64,000 nucleotides of DNA from Hyphomicrobium sp. CS1GBMeth3. Its GTDB lineage: Bacteria; Pseudomonadota; Alphaproteobacteria; Rhizobiales; Hyphomicrobiaceae. The DNA is taken from NCBI RefSeq assembly GCF_900117455.1, contig NZ_FPHO01000002.1:682001-746000 (forward strand), written 5' to 3'. The position numbers and the translations under genes are program-made. Below are positions 11,585-22,806 of the stretch, one piece after another. The notes beneath the pieces were generated by a model that was not told the origin of the DNA, did no database searches, and saw only the letters and a program-made list of their open reading frames with translations. Within the stretch, counting starts at the first letter, position 1. Each line of letters begins with the position of its first letter.

Positions 11585-12226
11585 CTATTTTTTGACGTCC
11601 TTCGGCGGCTCGATCTCGATCTTATCGGGGTACGAATAGACCTCCTGGAAGATCGGTTTGTCGAGGAAACCCTGGCGCGCAAAGATGCTGCGGGCCGGAA
11701 GGCCGGTCTTCGGGTCGAGATAAACCATGCGCACCGCCTCGTTCTTCGTGGTCGGCTCCGCCTTCTTGCCCGGAGGGCCCGGAGGGGGCTCGTCGAGGCC
11801 GCGATAACCGCGCAGCTCGCGCCCCTCGATGGTCTCGGTGCCGACGCACTCGAACTTGCCGACTTCCTGGTAGACCTGCGCGACGCTTGTGATCATGAAC
11901 TGGATGAGCTGGTCGGTCTCGTGCTTGGACGCCTCCTTCCAGCCATCGCCGCCGTTGGTCCAGGCCTTGTCGCCGACGACGATGCTTTCCACGGCCTTGC
12001 CCTCGGTCAGCGGCGTCAACGACTGGTGCATCCGGTCAGGTGTCGCGTATTCGACCACCATCTTGGCGGGGCCCGCCTCGGTGATCATGTTGGTTTCCTT
12101 GCGGATGAACTTCTGCTTGCCCTGAGAATTGACCGCGAGCGCAACCTCCGTCGAGCAATCCGCCAGCGCGGGCGAGGCTGCGACTATACCCGCGGCAAGA
12201 GCGATGAGACCAGACTTCAAGCGCAT
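11585..12226 (-). CDS. Secreted protein of unknown function, tandem paralogue 1
   Basis: The ATG at 12226 gives 213 residues starting MRLKSGLIALAAGIVAASPA, a clear Sec signal peptide with cleavage likely after ALA. The mature part has two cysteines, the first right after the signal (DCSTEVA) and the second in FECVGTETIEGRELRGYRG. Further conserved patches are PDRMHQSL, GDGWKEA and YLDPKTGLPARS. These patches recur in the same order in the next gene (12329-12928), so the two are duplicates. The fold may be LolA/LppX-like, but that is a guess. The genes sit between carA and carB. Confidence 0.8.
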   Translation of the reverse strand: MRLKSGLIALAAGIVAASPALADCSTEVALAVNSQGKQKFIRKETNMITEAGPAKMVVEYATPDRMHQSLTPLTEGKAVESIVVGDKAWTNGGDGWKEASKHETDQLIQFMITSVAQVYQEVGKFECVGTETIEGRELRGYRGLDEPPPGPPGKKAEPTTKNEAVRMVYLDPKTGLPARSIFARQGFLDKPIFQEVYSYPDKIEIEPPKDVKK

Positions 12227-12328
12227 TCGTTTCCTCCATGGCCGCGCCGGCGCGGGACGCGGTCCTCTTTTCTCTCTCATGATGGGGTGTGCGCCTGCCT
12301 GTTCGCAAGGCGCTCCCGCAGCGGCCCG

Positions 12329-12928
12329 TTAGAACGGGCTCTTGATATCGATGTCGGCCGGATAGCTGAAGGCGCCCCTGACGACGGGCTCGCCGCTGCC
12401 GTCCGGCGCACCGACGATGTTAAAGGCCGGCAGCCCCGTTTCCGGATCGATGTAGATCGTGCGTGCCAGCACCTGACCGGTCTCGACCTTCTCGGGCGTG
12501 GTCTGATAGCCGCGGTAGCTCTTGCCTTCGAAGGTCACGGTGCCGAGGCATTTGAAATCTGCCGTCACGCGTGGCGGCATGAAGGCTTCCTGTACCTGCA
12601 GAGTGACGACGCGCGAATGCATCGGCTGCAGCTCTTCCCAGCCGGCTCCGCTGCCGAGATTGCTCCAGGCCCACTTGCTGATGCCGATGGTCTCGATGCT
12701 TTCGCCGCCGGATGTCGCCTTGCGGTACATCCTATCCGGCGGCTGGAAATCGAACTGCTGAAGCTGAGGCGAGCCGTCCTGGCCGGGCGTCTCAACCTCC
12801 GTGCGCCAGGGCTGCTTCTGCTGCTTGACGAAGGCTGCTTCGACCTCGGCCTTGCCGTCGCACGCGGCGACGGGGGCGGCGGGCGCCGCAAGGGCCAGGG
12901 CTGACACGGCAAAGAACAATCTGCGCAT
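12329..12928 (-). CDS. Secreted protein of unknown function, tandem paralogue 2
   Basis: A 199-residue protein with signal peptide MRRLFFAVSALALAAPAAPV and a cysteine immediately after the probable cleavage site (AACDGKA). It shares the order PDRMYRK, SIETIGISKWAW, GAGWEEL, FKCLGTVTFEGKSYRGYQ and YIDPETGLPAFN with paralogue 1, including both cysteines, which could form a disulfide. No catalytic motif is visible. It lies about 100 bases upstream of paralogue 1 on the same strand, downstream of carA. Confidence 0.8.
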   Translation of the reverse strand: MRRLFFAVSALALAAPAAPVAACDGKAEVEAAFVKQQKQPWRTEVETPGQDGSPQLQQFDFQPPDRMYRKATSGGESIETIGISKWAWSNLGSGAGWEELQPMHSRVVTLQVQEAFMPPRVTADFKCLGTVTFEGKSYRGYQTTPEKVETGQVLARTIYIDPETGLPAFNIVGAPDGSGEPVVRGAFSYPADIDIKSPF

Positions 12929-13066
12929 CGGACGTCTTTACTCCCGGTTTTGCTTTGTATGAGCGCTGCTCATTTTTTGTTGGCGCGCATCCTATACGTC
13001 GCGCCGGGAAAAAGTCGATGCGCAGACCGGAAGATTTCTTAGCTTTAATGCTTGCTGGCGGGGGGA

Positions 13067-14269
13067 TTAACGCTCCGACTTGAGCGGCACCCCGCGCCGC
13101 TCGCGCATCTTGTTAACGAAACGGTCGAACAGGTAGTGGCTGTCCTGCGGACCCGGAGAGGCCTCCGGGTGATACTGGACCGAGAAAACCGGGTGGCCTT
13201 CCAGCTCGAGCCCGCAGTTGGTGCCATCGAACAACGACACGTGGGTCTCGACGACGCCCTTCGGCAGGGTCTCGCGGTCGACCGTAAACCCATGATTCAT
13301 GGATGTAATCTCCACCTTCTCGGTGGTGTGGTCCTTGACCGGGTGGTTGGCGCCGTGGTGGCCCTGATGCATCTTGCGCGTCTTGGCGCCGAGCGCGAGG
13401 CCCAGCATCTGGTGGCCCAGGCAGATGCCGAACATCGGCAGCCCTGAATCGACCAGCTTCTTGATCTCCGGCACGGCGTATTCTCCGGTCGCGGCCGGGT
13501 CGCCCGGCCCGTTCGAAAGGAACACGCCGTCCGGCTTGCGCTCGAGAATGTCCTCGGCCTTGGTGGTGGCGGGCACCACCGTCACCTTGCAGCCGGCGGA
13601 CGCCAGGCAGCGCAGAATGTTGCGCTTCAGGCCGTAGTCGATGGCGACGACGTGGAAGTCCGGGCTCTCGTTACGGCCGTAGCCCTTGCCCCAGACCCAG
13701 CGCGTCTCGTCCCAGGTGTAGCTCTGGCCGCTGGTCACGTCCGGCACGAGGTCGAGGCCCAACAGGCCCGGCCACGCCTTGGCCTCTGCTTTCAATGCGT
13801 CGATATCGAACTTGCCCGACGGCTCGTGCGCGATGACGGCATTGGGCATGCCCTTCTCGCGGATCCAGGCGGTCAGGGCGCGCGTGTCGATGCCCGTGAT
13901 GGCAATGATGCCGCGCTGTTTGAGCCAGGCATCGAAATGCGCAGCGGCGCGGTAGTTCGAGGGATCGGTGATTTCGGCGCGCAGCACGCAGCCGCGCACG
14001 CCCGAGCGTGACGCGAGGTTCGAAGTCTCGGTGTCTTCGCTGTTGGTGCCGATGTTGCCGATGTGCGGAAACGTGAAGGTGATGATCTGGCCGGCATACG
14101 ACGGGTCGGTCAGGATCTCCTGATAGCCGGTCATGGCCGTGTTGAAGCACACCTCGCCGACCGCCTTGCCGGTGGCGCCGAGGCCAACGCCGGTGATCAC
14201 GGTGCCATCGTCGAGCACGAGGCGGGCCGTGTGGGGCGTCTCGGTCCAGGGCGCGGGCGTGGCTGTCAT
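13067..14269 (-). CDS. carA: Carbamoyl-phosphate synthase small (glutaminase) subunit
   Basis: The ATG at 14269 ([20 protein letters not shown]) gives 400 residues. The frame is open further upstream, but that extension is low-complexity and lacks a family match. The N-terminal CPSase small-subunit domain ([20 protein letters not shown]) is followed by a class I glutaminase domain with the nucleophile in [11 protein letters not shown] and His/Glu in the [11 protein letters not shown] region. It hydrolyses glutamine and channels ammonia to CarB. It is the first of the minus-strand genes running to carB. Confidence 0.96.
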   Translation of the reverse strand: MTATPAPWTETPHTARLVLDDGTVITGVGLGATGKAVGEVCFNTAMTGYQEILTDPSYAGQIITFTFPHIGNIGTNSEDTETSNLASRSGVRGCVLRAEITDPSNYRAAAHFDAWLKQRGIIAITGIDTRALTAWIREKGMPNAVIAHEPSGKFDIDALKAEAKAWPGLLGLDLVPDVTSGQSYTWDETRWVWGKGYGRNESPDFHVVAIDYGLKRNILRCLASAGCKVTVVPATTKAEDILERKPDGVFLSNGPGDPAATGEYAVPEIKKLVDSGLPMFGICLGHQMLGLALGAKTRKMHQGHHGANHPVKDHTTEKVEITSMNHGFTVDRETLPKGVVETHVSLFDGTNCGLELEGHPVFSVQYHPEASPGPQDSHYLFDRFVNKMRERRGVPLKSER

Positions 14270-14439
14270 CGGCGGCTCTTGGCTCTGGTACTGGGCTGGG
14301 CTCGCGCGGGCCGGGCTCGCGCGCGTATCAGACGCGCAAGAGAGGCTGCTCGTAGCCGGGGTCCATGGATCGCGGCGGACCCTATGCGAGGTGCTCTTGC
14401 GCGTCAAGAAATGGGGGCGCGACGCGCTTTCGCAACCTG

Positions 14440-14907
14440 TCATTCGGTGAACGTCGCGAGATTGGCCAGGGTGGAGGCCAAGCCGACCTGGTGGTCGGCC
14501 GCGCTGATGCCGGTCGGCACGTTCTCGCAGACGACGGCCACGCGGGTGCCGCCCGCGACCGGCGTCAGGCTGGTCGTGATCGTCATCTCGCCCGCAAAAG
14601 CCGGATCATCGCTCACAAACCGCACACGCTCGACCACCCGCGCGCCAGGCACCAGCTCGCCGAACTCGCCCTCCACCACGTCGGCGTTCTCAGTTGTTTT
14701 GCCGCTCCCGCCCGTCTCATACAGGAGCGCCATACGAAAGCGGCCGCCTTCGCGGGGCTCGAAGACGTCGATTCGGGCGCTCATACCCGCGGGCGGACGC
14801 CACGCAGCCACGGCGGCCGGATCCACGAGGGCCTGGTATATGGTGTCCGGTGACGCCGCGAGGACGCGCGAAGCGCTGTCGGTTCTGCCTTGGCGGATCT
14901 CAGTCAT
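14440..14907 (-). CDS. SRPBCC (AHSA1-like) domain protein
   Basis: A 155-residue single-domain protein. [18 protein letters not shown] at the N-terminus, [20 protein letters not shown] in the middle and the terminal helix with [13 protein letters not shown] fit the AHSA1/START-like helix-grip fold. Such proteins bind small hydrophobic ligands or act as Hsp90 co-chaperone relatives; the ligand is unknown. It precedes carA on the same strand with about 170 bases between them and is divergent from the YqeY-like gene. Confidence 0.85.
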   Translation of the reverse strand: MTEIRQGRTDSASRVLAASPDTIYQALVDPAAVAAWRPPAGMSARIDVFEPREGGRFRMALLYETGGSGKTTENADVVEGEFGELVPGARVVERVRFVSDDPAFAGEMTITTSLTPVAGGTRVAVVCENVPTGISAADHQVGLASTLANLATFTE

Positions 14908-14993
14908 CGGGTTCAGGCCAGCTTCCCTCGCGCTCGGATCGTAACCGTCCTATATAGCGGCCCAACGATTTGCGGCTGAGAAAGGTTCTCCCA

Positions 14994-15440
14994 ATGCGCG
15001 CGCGCATCACCCAGGACGTCAAGGATGCCATGAAGTCGGGCGACAAGGCTCGGCTCACGACGCTGCGTTTGATCACGGCCGCCATCAAGGATCGCGAGCT
15101 TGGCGTCGGCGGCCCGCCGGTCGAGGTGGGCGATGCCGAGGTCGTGGCGATCCTGCAGAAGATGGTGAAGCAGCGCCGAGAGAGCATTGCGACGTATGAG
15201 AAGGCAGGCCGCACGGATCTGGCGGACCAGGAGAAATCCGAGATCGCCGTCTTGGAGGGCTACCTGCCGAAGCAGATGGATGAGGCCGCGGTGAAGGCCG
15301 CCGTTTCAGCGCTGATCGCCGAACTCGGTGCAGCGGGTCCGAAGGACATGGGCCGTGTCATGGGAGCCTTGAAGGAGCGTTTTGCCGGCCAGATGGACTT
15401 CGGCCGCGCAAGCGGCGTCGTGAAGGAGCTGCTGAAGTAG
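14994..15440 (+). CDS. GatB/YqeY domain-containing protein
   Basis: The ATG at 14994 (MRARITQDVKDAMKSGDK) is preferred over an in-frame ATG at 14970, giving 148 residues, the normal YqeY length. The family patches TLRLITAAIKDRE, ILQKMVKQRRESI, EIAVLEGYLPKQM and KDMGRVMGALKERF are all present. YqeY resembles the C-terminal tRNA-interacting domain of GatB, but its own role is unsettled. It often sits just upstream of dnaG and rpoD, as here. Confidence 0.93.
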   Translation: MRARITQDVKDAMKSGDKARLTTLRLITAAIKDRELGVGGPPVEVGDAEVVAILQKMVKQRRESIATYEKAGRTDLADQEKSEIAVLEGYLPKQMDEAAVKAAVSALIAELGAAGPKDMGRVMGALKERFAGQMDFGRASGVVKELLK

Positions 15441-15619
15441 AGGCAGCGGAAGTCTCTGCCGGTCGCCCCTGTGGATTGTGCTCATAACCGCCATGCGAGT
15501 TCGCTGCGCGGGCAGGTCCATACGCGAATCGCGTAAATTGGGCTTACAGGAAGGCTCACGGAATAACCGACAGTAACTCCTGATTATTTCGGCAACTCTG
15601 TAAGGCCTGCTGATCGCAC

Positions 15620-17626
15620 ATGCGATATTCGCCGCAGCTCCTGGACGAGATCCGCGCCCGGCTCCCTGTGAGCCAGGTCGTCGGACGCAAGGTCCAGCTC
15701 AAGCGCAAGGGGCGCGAGTACGCGGGGCTGTCGCCGTTCAAGGTCGAGAAGACGCCGTCGTTCTTCGTCAACGACCAGAAGGGCTTCTACCACTGCTTCG
15801 CCTCGGGCGAGCACGGTGACATCTTCAAGTTCGTCATGGCCACCGAGGGCTTGAGCTTTCCCGAAGCCGTCGAACGGCTGGCGCAGGAAGCGGGCGTGAC
15901 GCTGCCGAAGCCCGACGCACGCGACGAAGCGCGCGAGGACCAGCGCGAGCGGCTGCTGGCGCTCATGGAAGCGGCGGCCAAGTTTTTCGAGGCGTCTCTT
16001 GCCGGAACCGGGGGCGCCGACGCGCGCCGCTACATCGAGAAGCGCGGGTTGAAGCGCGAGACGCTCGCGGCTTTCCGCATCGGCTATGCGCCCAATTCGC
16101 GCTCGGCGCTCAAGGAGCATCTCGCGAAAGCGGGCTTCACGCTCGAGGAGATGACGCTGTCCGGCATGCTGATCGCAGGTGACGACATTCCTGTCGCCTA
16201 CGACCGCTTTCGTCATCGCGTGATGTTTCCGATTGCCGATCTCCGGGGCCGCATCGTTGCGTTCGGCGGCCGCGCGCTCGACCCGGATCAGAACGCCAAA
16301 TATCTGAACTCACCCGAGACGCCGCTCTTTCACAAGGGGCATCTCCTGTTCAATGCGCACCGGGCCCGCCCGGCGGCGCACGACAAAGAGCGCGTGATCG
16401 CCGTCGAAGGCTACATGGACGTGATCTCGCTCGCGGAGGCGGGCTTCACGGAGACCGTAGCCCCCCTCGGCACGGCGCTGACGGAGGATCAGCTCAAGCT
16501 CCTGTGGCGCATGACCGCCGAGCCGGTCCTTTGCTTCGACGGCGACAGCGCCGGCAAGCGGGCTGCATTCCGGGCGGTCGATACGGCGCTACCGCACCTG
16601 AAGCCCGGCTCCAGCCTGATGTTCGCCTTCCTGCCCGACGGCCTCGACCCCGACGATCTGGTCCGCCAGCAGGGCCCGGCCGCCCTCGATGCTTGCCTCA
16701 GCCGCGCGCGTCCCCTCGTCGACGTGCTCTTCGAGCGCGAATGGGGACACGGCGACTGGTCGACGCCGGAGCGGCGGGCGGGGCTCGAAAAGGCCCTCCG
16801 GGACCTCATTTCCCGCATCGAGGACGAGAGTGTGCGCGCCCACTATCGCCGGGCCATCGGTGAGAAGCTCGCAGCGGCCTGGGGATGGCAGGGTGGCTCT
16901 CCCCAAACGGCGGGAGGCCAAGGGTCGCAGGCGGGACGTGCAGGCGGCTATCGGAGTGGGTCCTCGTGGTCGCGCCCGGCCGGCTTTGCGGGTGGCCGCT
17001 CCGGCGGCGGGGCCCCGGCGCCCGGGCGGCGGGGCCCGGCGGGCCGGGCTTTTCCGCCGAGCCTCGGGTCGGCGACCGAAAGGGTTAACGCCAGCTCCAG
17101 CCTGAGAAAAAGCTCCCTTGTTGCCGGCGAGAGCGGGCTGCCGCCCTACCGCGAGGCCCTTTTGCTCAAAGTGCTGCTGAATCACCCCTGGCTGATCGAG
17201 GAACAGGCCGAAGCCATCGCCGAGTTGCCGTTCACCTCGACTGCGCTTTCCCGGCTACGGGACGAGATCCTTTCGGCCCAAGCGATCGATAATTCACTTG
17301 ACACGGAAACCCTTCGAACCCACTTGAACAAATCCAGTATCGGCAAGGTCTTGACCCTTGTCGAACGCGCCGTTTCGCACAAGTGCGATCGCTTTGCAGA
17401 GCCCGACGCCGGGCGCACCGAGGTGGAAGATGGCTGGCGCCACGCCCTCGCGATGCATGATCGGCATGTAGGGTTGCAGCGATCGCTTGAAGCGGCAGAG
17501 CAGGCTTGGCACGAAGATCGCAGTGAGGCGTCTTTTGCGCGCATCTGCGATCTCAAGCGGCAGCTCGAGCTCGTCAGCGGCGCTGACATTTACGATGAAG
17601 CTGCTGGCTCGGGTTATACGTCTTGA
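15620..17626 (+). CDS. dnaG: DNA primase
   Basis: A 668-residue protein. The N-terminal CHC2-type domain (SPFKVEKTPSFFVNDQKGFY) is followed by the TOPRIM core (VIAVEGYMDVISLAEAGF; LCFDGDSAGKRAA) and a C-terminal helicase-binding region after a Gly/Pro/Arg-rich linker at about residues 420-490. It makes RNA primers at the replication fork. Most zinc ligands of the CHC2 domain are replaced (SPFK for CPFH, and HCFAS for HCFGC), as in many alphaproteobacterial primases. It lies in the classical YqeY-dnaG-rpoD order. Confidence 0.96.
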   Translation: MRYSPQLLDEIRARLPVSQVVGRKVQLKRKGREYAGLSPFKVEKTPSFFVNDQKGFYHCFASGEHGDIFKFVMATEGLSFPEAVERLAQEAGVTLPKPDARDEAREDQRERLLALMEAAAKFFEASLAGTGGADARRYIEKRGLKRETLAAFRIGYAPNSRSALKEHLAKAGFTLEEMTLSGMLIAGDDIPVAYDRFRHRVMFPIADLRGRIVAFGGRALDPDQNAKYLNSPETPLFHKGHLLFNAHRARPAAHDKERVIAVEGYMDVISLAEAGFTETVAPLGTALTEDQLKLLWRMTAEPVLCFDGDSAGKRAAFRAVDTALPHLKPGSSLMFAFLPDGLDPDDLVRQQGPAALDACLSRARPLVDVLFEREWGHGDWSTPERRAGLEKALRDLISRIEDESVRAHYRRAIGEKLAAAWGWQGGSPQTAGGQGSQAGRAGGYRSGSSWSRPAGFAGGRSGGGAPAPGRRGPAGRAFPPSLGSATERVNASSSLRKSSLVAGESGLPPYREALLLKVLLNHPWLIEEQAEAIAELPFTSTALSRLRDEILSAQAIDNSLDTETLRTHLNKSSIGKVLTLVERAVSHKCDRFAEPDAGRTEVEDGWRHALAMHDRHVGLQRSLEAAEQAWHEDRSEASFARICDLKRQLELVSGADIYDEAAGSGYTS

Positions 17627-17889
17627 GGAACAGGGGGAGCGCCACGTTCGGAACCGCGACCTGCTCGGCCAGTTCAAGGCGGAGCCCCGATCCCAATAGG
17701 ACCCGGGGACCGTCTCGATATGCGTTCGGCAATCCTGCGGCTCCTGCCGACCCTGCTCGATACGTCGGTCTGGCTTTCGCCACCCGGCATGAAGCGCCCC
17801 GCGGCCAGATGGCCGACGGGGTCTCAATTTGAAACGATGAGGCGCTCCCGAAGCGCCAGTCCCTCACTCTTTGGCGACGGTTGAGACAC

Positions 17890-19872
<1,983 letters not shown>

Positions 19873-19880
19873 TCTCATAA

Positions 19881-19909
19881 AAAACCCCCGAGTGATGCTC
19901 GGGGGTTTT
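19881..19909 (+). terminator. Rho-independent terminator after rpoD
   Basis: Twelve-base arms (AAAACCCCCGAG and its exact complement) enclose a 5-base loop. The stem lies 9 bases after the rpoD stop and is followed by a T-rich tail. The A/T symmetry would let it work from the opposite strand too, for the small gene at 19932. Confidence 0.93.
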
Positions 19910-19931
19910 CGTTTTCGCCGAGTAACGCAGG

Positions 19932-20126
19932 CTACGCGCGCAGCCGAGCCTGGCGGGCGCGGAGGCTCCTCGCGAAGCGAAGAACGGCGACTGCGGCGGT
20001 GCGCCCTTCCCGTGTATCGAGCGCCGCGTAGCGGCGCGCCTGGGCCTTCGCTTGCTCGATGATACCCTTGTACGTCTCGTCGCGAACCTGGGCGTTGGCC
20101 GATGTGAAAGCGCTTGTCGTCTGCAT
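19932..20126 (-). CDS. Small basic protein of unknown function (64 aa)
   Basis: A 64-residue protein, MQTTSAFTSANAQVRDETYK and onward, with a strongly basic Ala/Arg-rich C-terminus. The ATG has GGAGG about 7 bases upstream, which supports a real gene. It converges on rpoD and shares the terminator. No family was recognised; a nucleic-acid-binding role is only a guess from its charge. Confidence 0.6.
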   Translation of the reverse strand: MQTTSAFTSANAQVRDETYKGIIEQAKAQARRYAALDTREGRTAAVAVLRFARSLRARQARLRA

Positions 20127-20391
20127 CGATTGTCCTCCGCGTTTACTGCTTAGGAGGATGTAGGAGCCGGAAATGGCATCGCAACGGCGCTGCTGTGGCA
20201 GAAACCTTACGAAATCTCACAGTCCATCAAATCATTGCAGACCGCTGAAACAGACCTCACGCCGCTCGTGATGTCCTGAGGAAGCGTGACGTCGGTATGT
20301 CGAAGTTTTGCTCGATCCGCGGCAGGAGGACGACCGCGATGTCGAAAACGGAAGCGTGCGTCCGCTTGCGCGCCTCTTGTCGCTTTGCCCG

Positions 20392-21315
20392 CTAGCATCC
20401 CCAGCCTTGGCAGCCGCCTCCGCCGGCGACCTGGCACGTGTTCCCGCACACGGCGCGCTTCTCGTAACCCGAGGGGCACGCGCAGGGGTCGTCGGGCGCG
20501 AGGCATGTCGTCACCGGACAAACCGGGCGCGGCTCGCTGCCGGGCCGGCGGCTTTGGGCTTTCGCGGCAGCCTGCGCCACCGCAAGCATGTCCTGCATGG
20601 TGTAGCTCGGCGGGTCCTGGCGGCGGTGTCGGCCGATCAGGCTCATGTCCTCGCCCAGGAACACGCGAAGCCCTCCGAGCACGCCATAGTCGCTGCTGTC
20701 GTTGAGGGAGGCTTCGGCGAAGAGAGCCGTGCCGACACGCTCCCTCGATGCGAACTGATATTCCGCGCCGACGGTGGCGAAGCCCAGGCCCTCATAGCTG
20801 TAGCCGGCGAACAGCATTAGATCGTCGGTCAGATAGTAATCGAGCTTGGCGCGGCCGTAGAGGTCATCGTCGATGTCGCCGAACCGATAGCCGAGCGCGC
20901 CGTCCAGCGTGATGCGATGGATGAAGCGTTGCAGTTCGAGCCCGACGCGCCCCACCTCCTGCCCGCCGCTTTCGTCGAGCCAGGCGTAGCCCGCGTAGAG
21001 CCCGACCAGGCCGACATCCGGATCGCGCCAAAAGAGATGCGCGCCTGCGTTGGCGAAATCATCATCGCTCAAGCGCGCGTAGGCACCGTCGAGTTGCAGG
21101 CCGAAGGAGTGGGCGACAGGCAACGTCAGGCTGCCGGCTATTCCGCCTGCGCCGTCGTCCAGCGTCTCCGCGCCGATGCCGCCGCCGAATGGGCTGAGCT
21201 TGCCGTTCACGCCGGAGACGGCGGGGCCGTCCGCTTCCGCTAATGTTGCGGCGACTCCGGCAAGCAGCAGGAACGCACTGACACACATAAGGCTCAGGAG
21301 GGATGTCAGGCGCAT
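20392..21315 (-). CDS. Putative outer-membrane beta-barrel protein with a cysteine-rich tail
   Basis: A 307-residue protein with a Sec signal peptide (MRLTSLLSLMCVSAFLLLAG). Residues about 30-230 show alternating, glycine- and aromatic-rich strands (GLYAGYAWLDESGG, DLMLFAGYSYEGLGFATVG) typical of small outer-membrane barrels. The last 45 or so residues carry eight cysteines in short spacings (CPVTTC, CAC, and C at the very end) after a Pro/Arg-rich linker. That tail is unusual for a barrel and could be a periplasmic or surface metal-binding or disulfide module. Unknown function; stands alone. Confidence 0.65.
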   Translation of the reverse strand: MRLTSLLSLMCVSAFLLLAGVAATLAEADGPAVSGVNGKLSPFGGGIGAETLDDGAGGIAGSLTLPVAHSFGLQLDGAYARLSDDDFANAGAHLFWRDPDVGLVGLYAGYAWLDESGGQEVGRVGLELQRFIHRITLDGALGYRFGDIDDDLYGRAKLDYYLTDDLMLFAGYSYEGLGFATVGAEYQFASRERVGTALFAEASLNDSSDYGVLGGLRVFLGEDMSLIGRHRRQDPPSYTMQDMLAVAQAAAKAQSRRPGSEPRPVCPVTTCLAPDDPCACPSGYEKRAVCGNTCQVAGGGGCQGWGC

Positions 21316-21483
21316 CGGCTCGGGTGTTTTTTGCAGCGGGGTCGCGGCCCAGCTGAACGGGCCGCAAGCTTATTTGCCGCGATTCGCGCGACCCGAGGGA
21401 ACTGCTGTGCAGTTTGTGGCGATGGAGCAACCGTTGGCGCTCGGTCGCTTTCCCGCCCGTGACGGACCCGCGGCTCCGTCTGT

Positions 21484-22422
21484 ATGCTGCCGACGCGTAA
21501 TCAGATTAAGCAGGCTCGGATCTTGAGCAGCGACATCCTCTCCATCTCCGGCACTGGCCTTTCGGCCGAGATCCATCCGCTCGGAGCGGAGCTGTGGGCC
21601 TTGCGCGACGCGGACGGGCGCGACCTGTTGTGGAACGGGAACGCGGCGTTCTGGACGGGGCGGGCTCCGATCCTGTTTCCCATCGTCGGCACGGTCGCGG
21701 GCGACACGTATCGTGTCGGGGGCGCGAGCTATGCGTTGCCGCGGCACGGGTTCGCGCGGCGGCGGCCCTTCTCGCTCGTGACCACGCAGGCGGACGGCGT
21801 GACGCTGCGGCTCACAAGCGACGATGCGACGCGCGCCGTCTATCCGTTCGATTTCGTGCTCGATCTCAGTTTCAAGATCGATGGCGCACGGCTCGACGTT
21901 GCCGCGAACCTCACCAACACGGGCGACGGGCCGCTGCCGGCGAGCTTCGGCTACCATCCTGCGTTCCGCTGGCCCCTGCCCTACGGTGCCGCCCGCGCCG
22001 ATCATGCCATCACGTTCGACGTGGACGAGATGGCGCCCATTTTCCGGCCTGACCGCGAGGGGCTTCTGGTGTCTGCGGAGCGGCCGTCTCAGCTCGGGGC
22101 GCGCGTGTTGCAACTCGATGACGCGGCTTTTACCGACGGCGCGCTGGTGTTCACGTCTCTCGCGGGGGCCTCGCTTTCCTTTGGCGCCGGCAACGGGCCG
22201 AAGCTCAAGATCTCCTATCCCGACACCCCGCATCTCGGTCTCTGGTCTGTGCCCGGCGCGCCGTTCGTCTGCGTCGAGCCGTGGCAGGGGTATGCCGACC
22301 CGGCGGGGTTCACGGGCGAGATCTGGGACAAGCCCGGCATCGTGCGTCTCGCGCCCGGCGCGCGGCGCCGCTGGCGCATGGGCGTCGAGCTTGTAGGATC
22401 GGAGGACGCGGGCGATTCCTGA
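21484..22422 (+). CDS. Aldose 1-epimerase family protein (LacX-like)
   Basis: With the ATG at 21484 the protein is 312 residues. A TTG at 21523 (first residues LSSDILSISG) may be the true start, because the extra N-terminus looks non-conserved and the ATG has no clear ribosome site. Galactose-mutarotase-fold motifs are visible: GAELWALRDADGRDLLWNG, PRHGFARRRPF, and the FGYHPAFRWPL patch with the catalytic-type His. Family role: interconversion of alpha and beta sugar anomers. It is followed by the channel-like gene on the same strand. Confidence 0.85.
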   Translation: MLPTRNQIKQARILSSDILSISGTGLSAEIHPLGAELWALRDADGRDLLWNGNAAFWTGRAPILFPIVGTVAGDTYRVGGASYALPRHGFARRRPFSLVTTQADGVTLRLTSDDATRAVYPFDFVLDLSFKIDGARLDVAANLTNTGDGPLPASFGYHPAFRWPLPYGAARADHAITFDVDEMAPIFRPDREGLLVSAERPSQLGARVLQLDDAAFTDGALVFTSLAGASLSFGAGNGPKLKISYPDTPHLGLWSVPGAPFVCVEPWQGYADPAGFTGEIWDKPGIVRLAPGARRRWRMGVELVGSEDAGDS

Positions 22423-22440
22423 GGGCTCCCGAGGTGCCGC

Positions 22441-22806
22441 ATGCTGATATCGGATTTCGAGCATCGTCGTAGCCCCGTCGCGTCGCGGCACGTGTTCGCG
22501 ATGCGCATGGCGCGGGCGCTCGGGCTGTGGGCGGTGCTGACGCTCGGCGGGCTCGTGATCGGAATGGCCGGCTACGCGGCGACCGAAGGCATGGGGTTCG
22601 CCGATGCCTTCGTCAACGCGGCGATGATCCTGTCCGGCATGGGACCCGTCGATCAGCTGCACACGACGGCGGGCAAGGTATTCGCCGGCTTCTACGCCAT
22701 CCTCTCGGGCCTCATCATCGTCATCGGAGCGGGCTTCGTGCTGGCTCCGGTCGCGCATCGCGTGCTGCATCGCTTTCACGTCGAGACCAGCAGGGAGAAG
22801 GACTGA
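22441..22806 (+). CDS. Two-TM potassium-channel-like small membrane protein
   Basis: A 121-residue protein with two membrane segments (about residues 28-48 and 82-104) flanking a short re-entrant-like loop. The layout (TM1, pore-like helix NAAMILSGMG, a polar loop, then GKVFAGFYAILSG leading into TM2) resembles two-TM K+ channels. The TVGYGD selectivity filter is replaced by SGMGPVD. It may be a divergent channel or a non-conducting relative. The stop is immediately followed by the GTG of the deoxyribosyltransferase gene, so the two are probably coupled. Confidence 0.65.
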   Translation: MLISDFEHRRSPVASRHVFAMRMARALGLWAVLTLGGLVIGMAGYAATEGMGFADAFVNAAMILSGMGPVDQLHTTAGKVFAGFYAILSGLIIVIGAGFVLAPVAHRVLHRFHVETSREKD

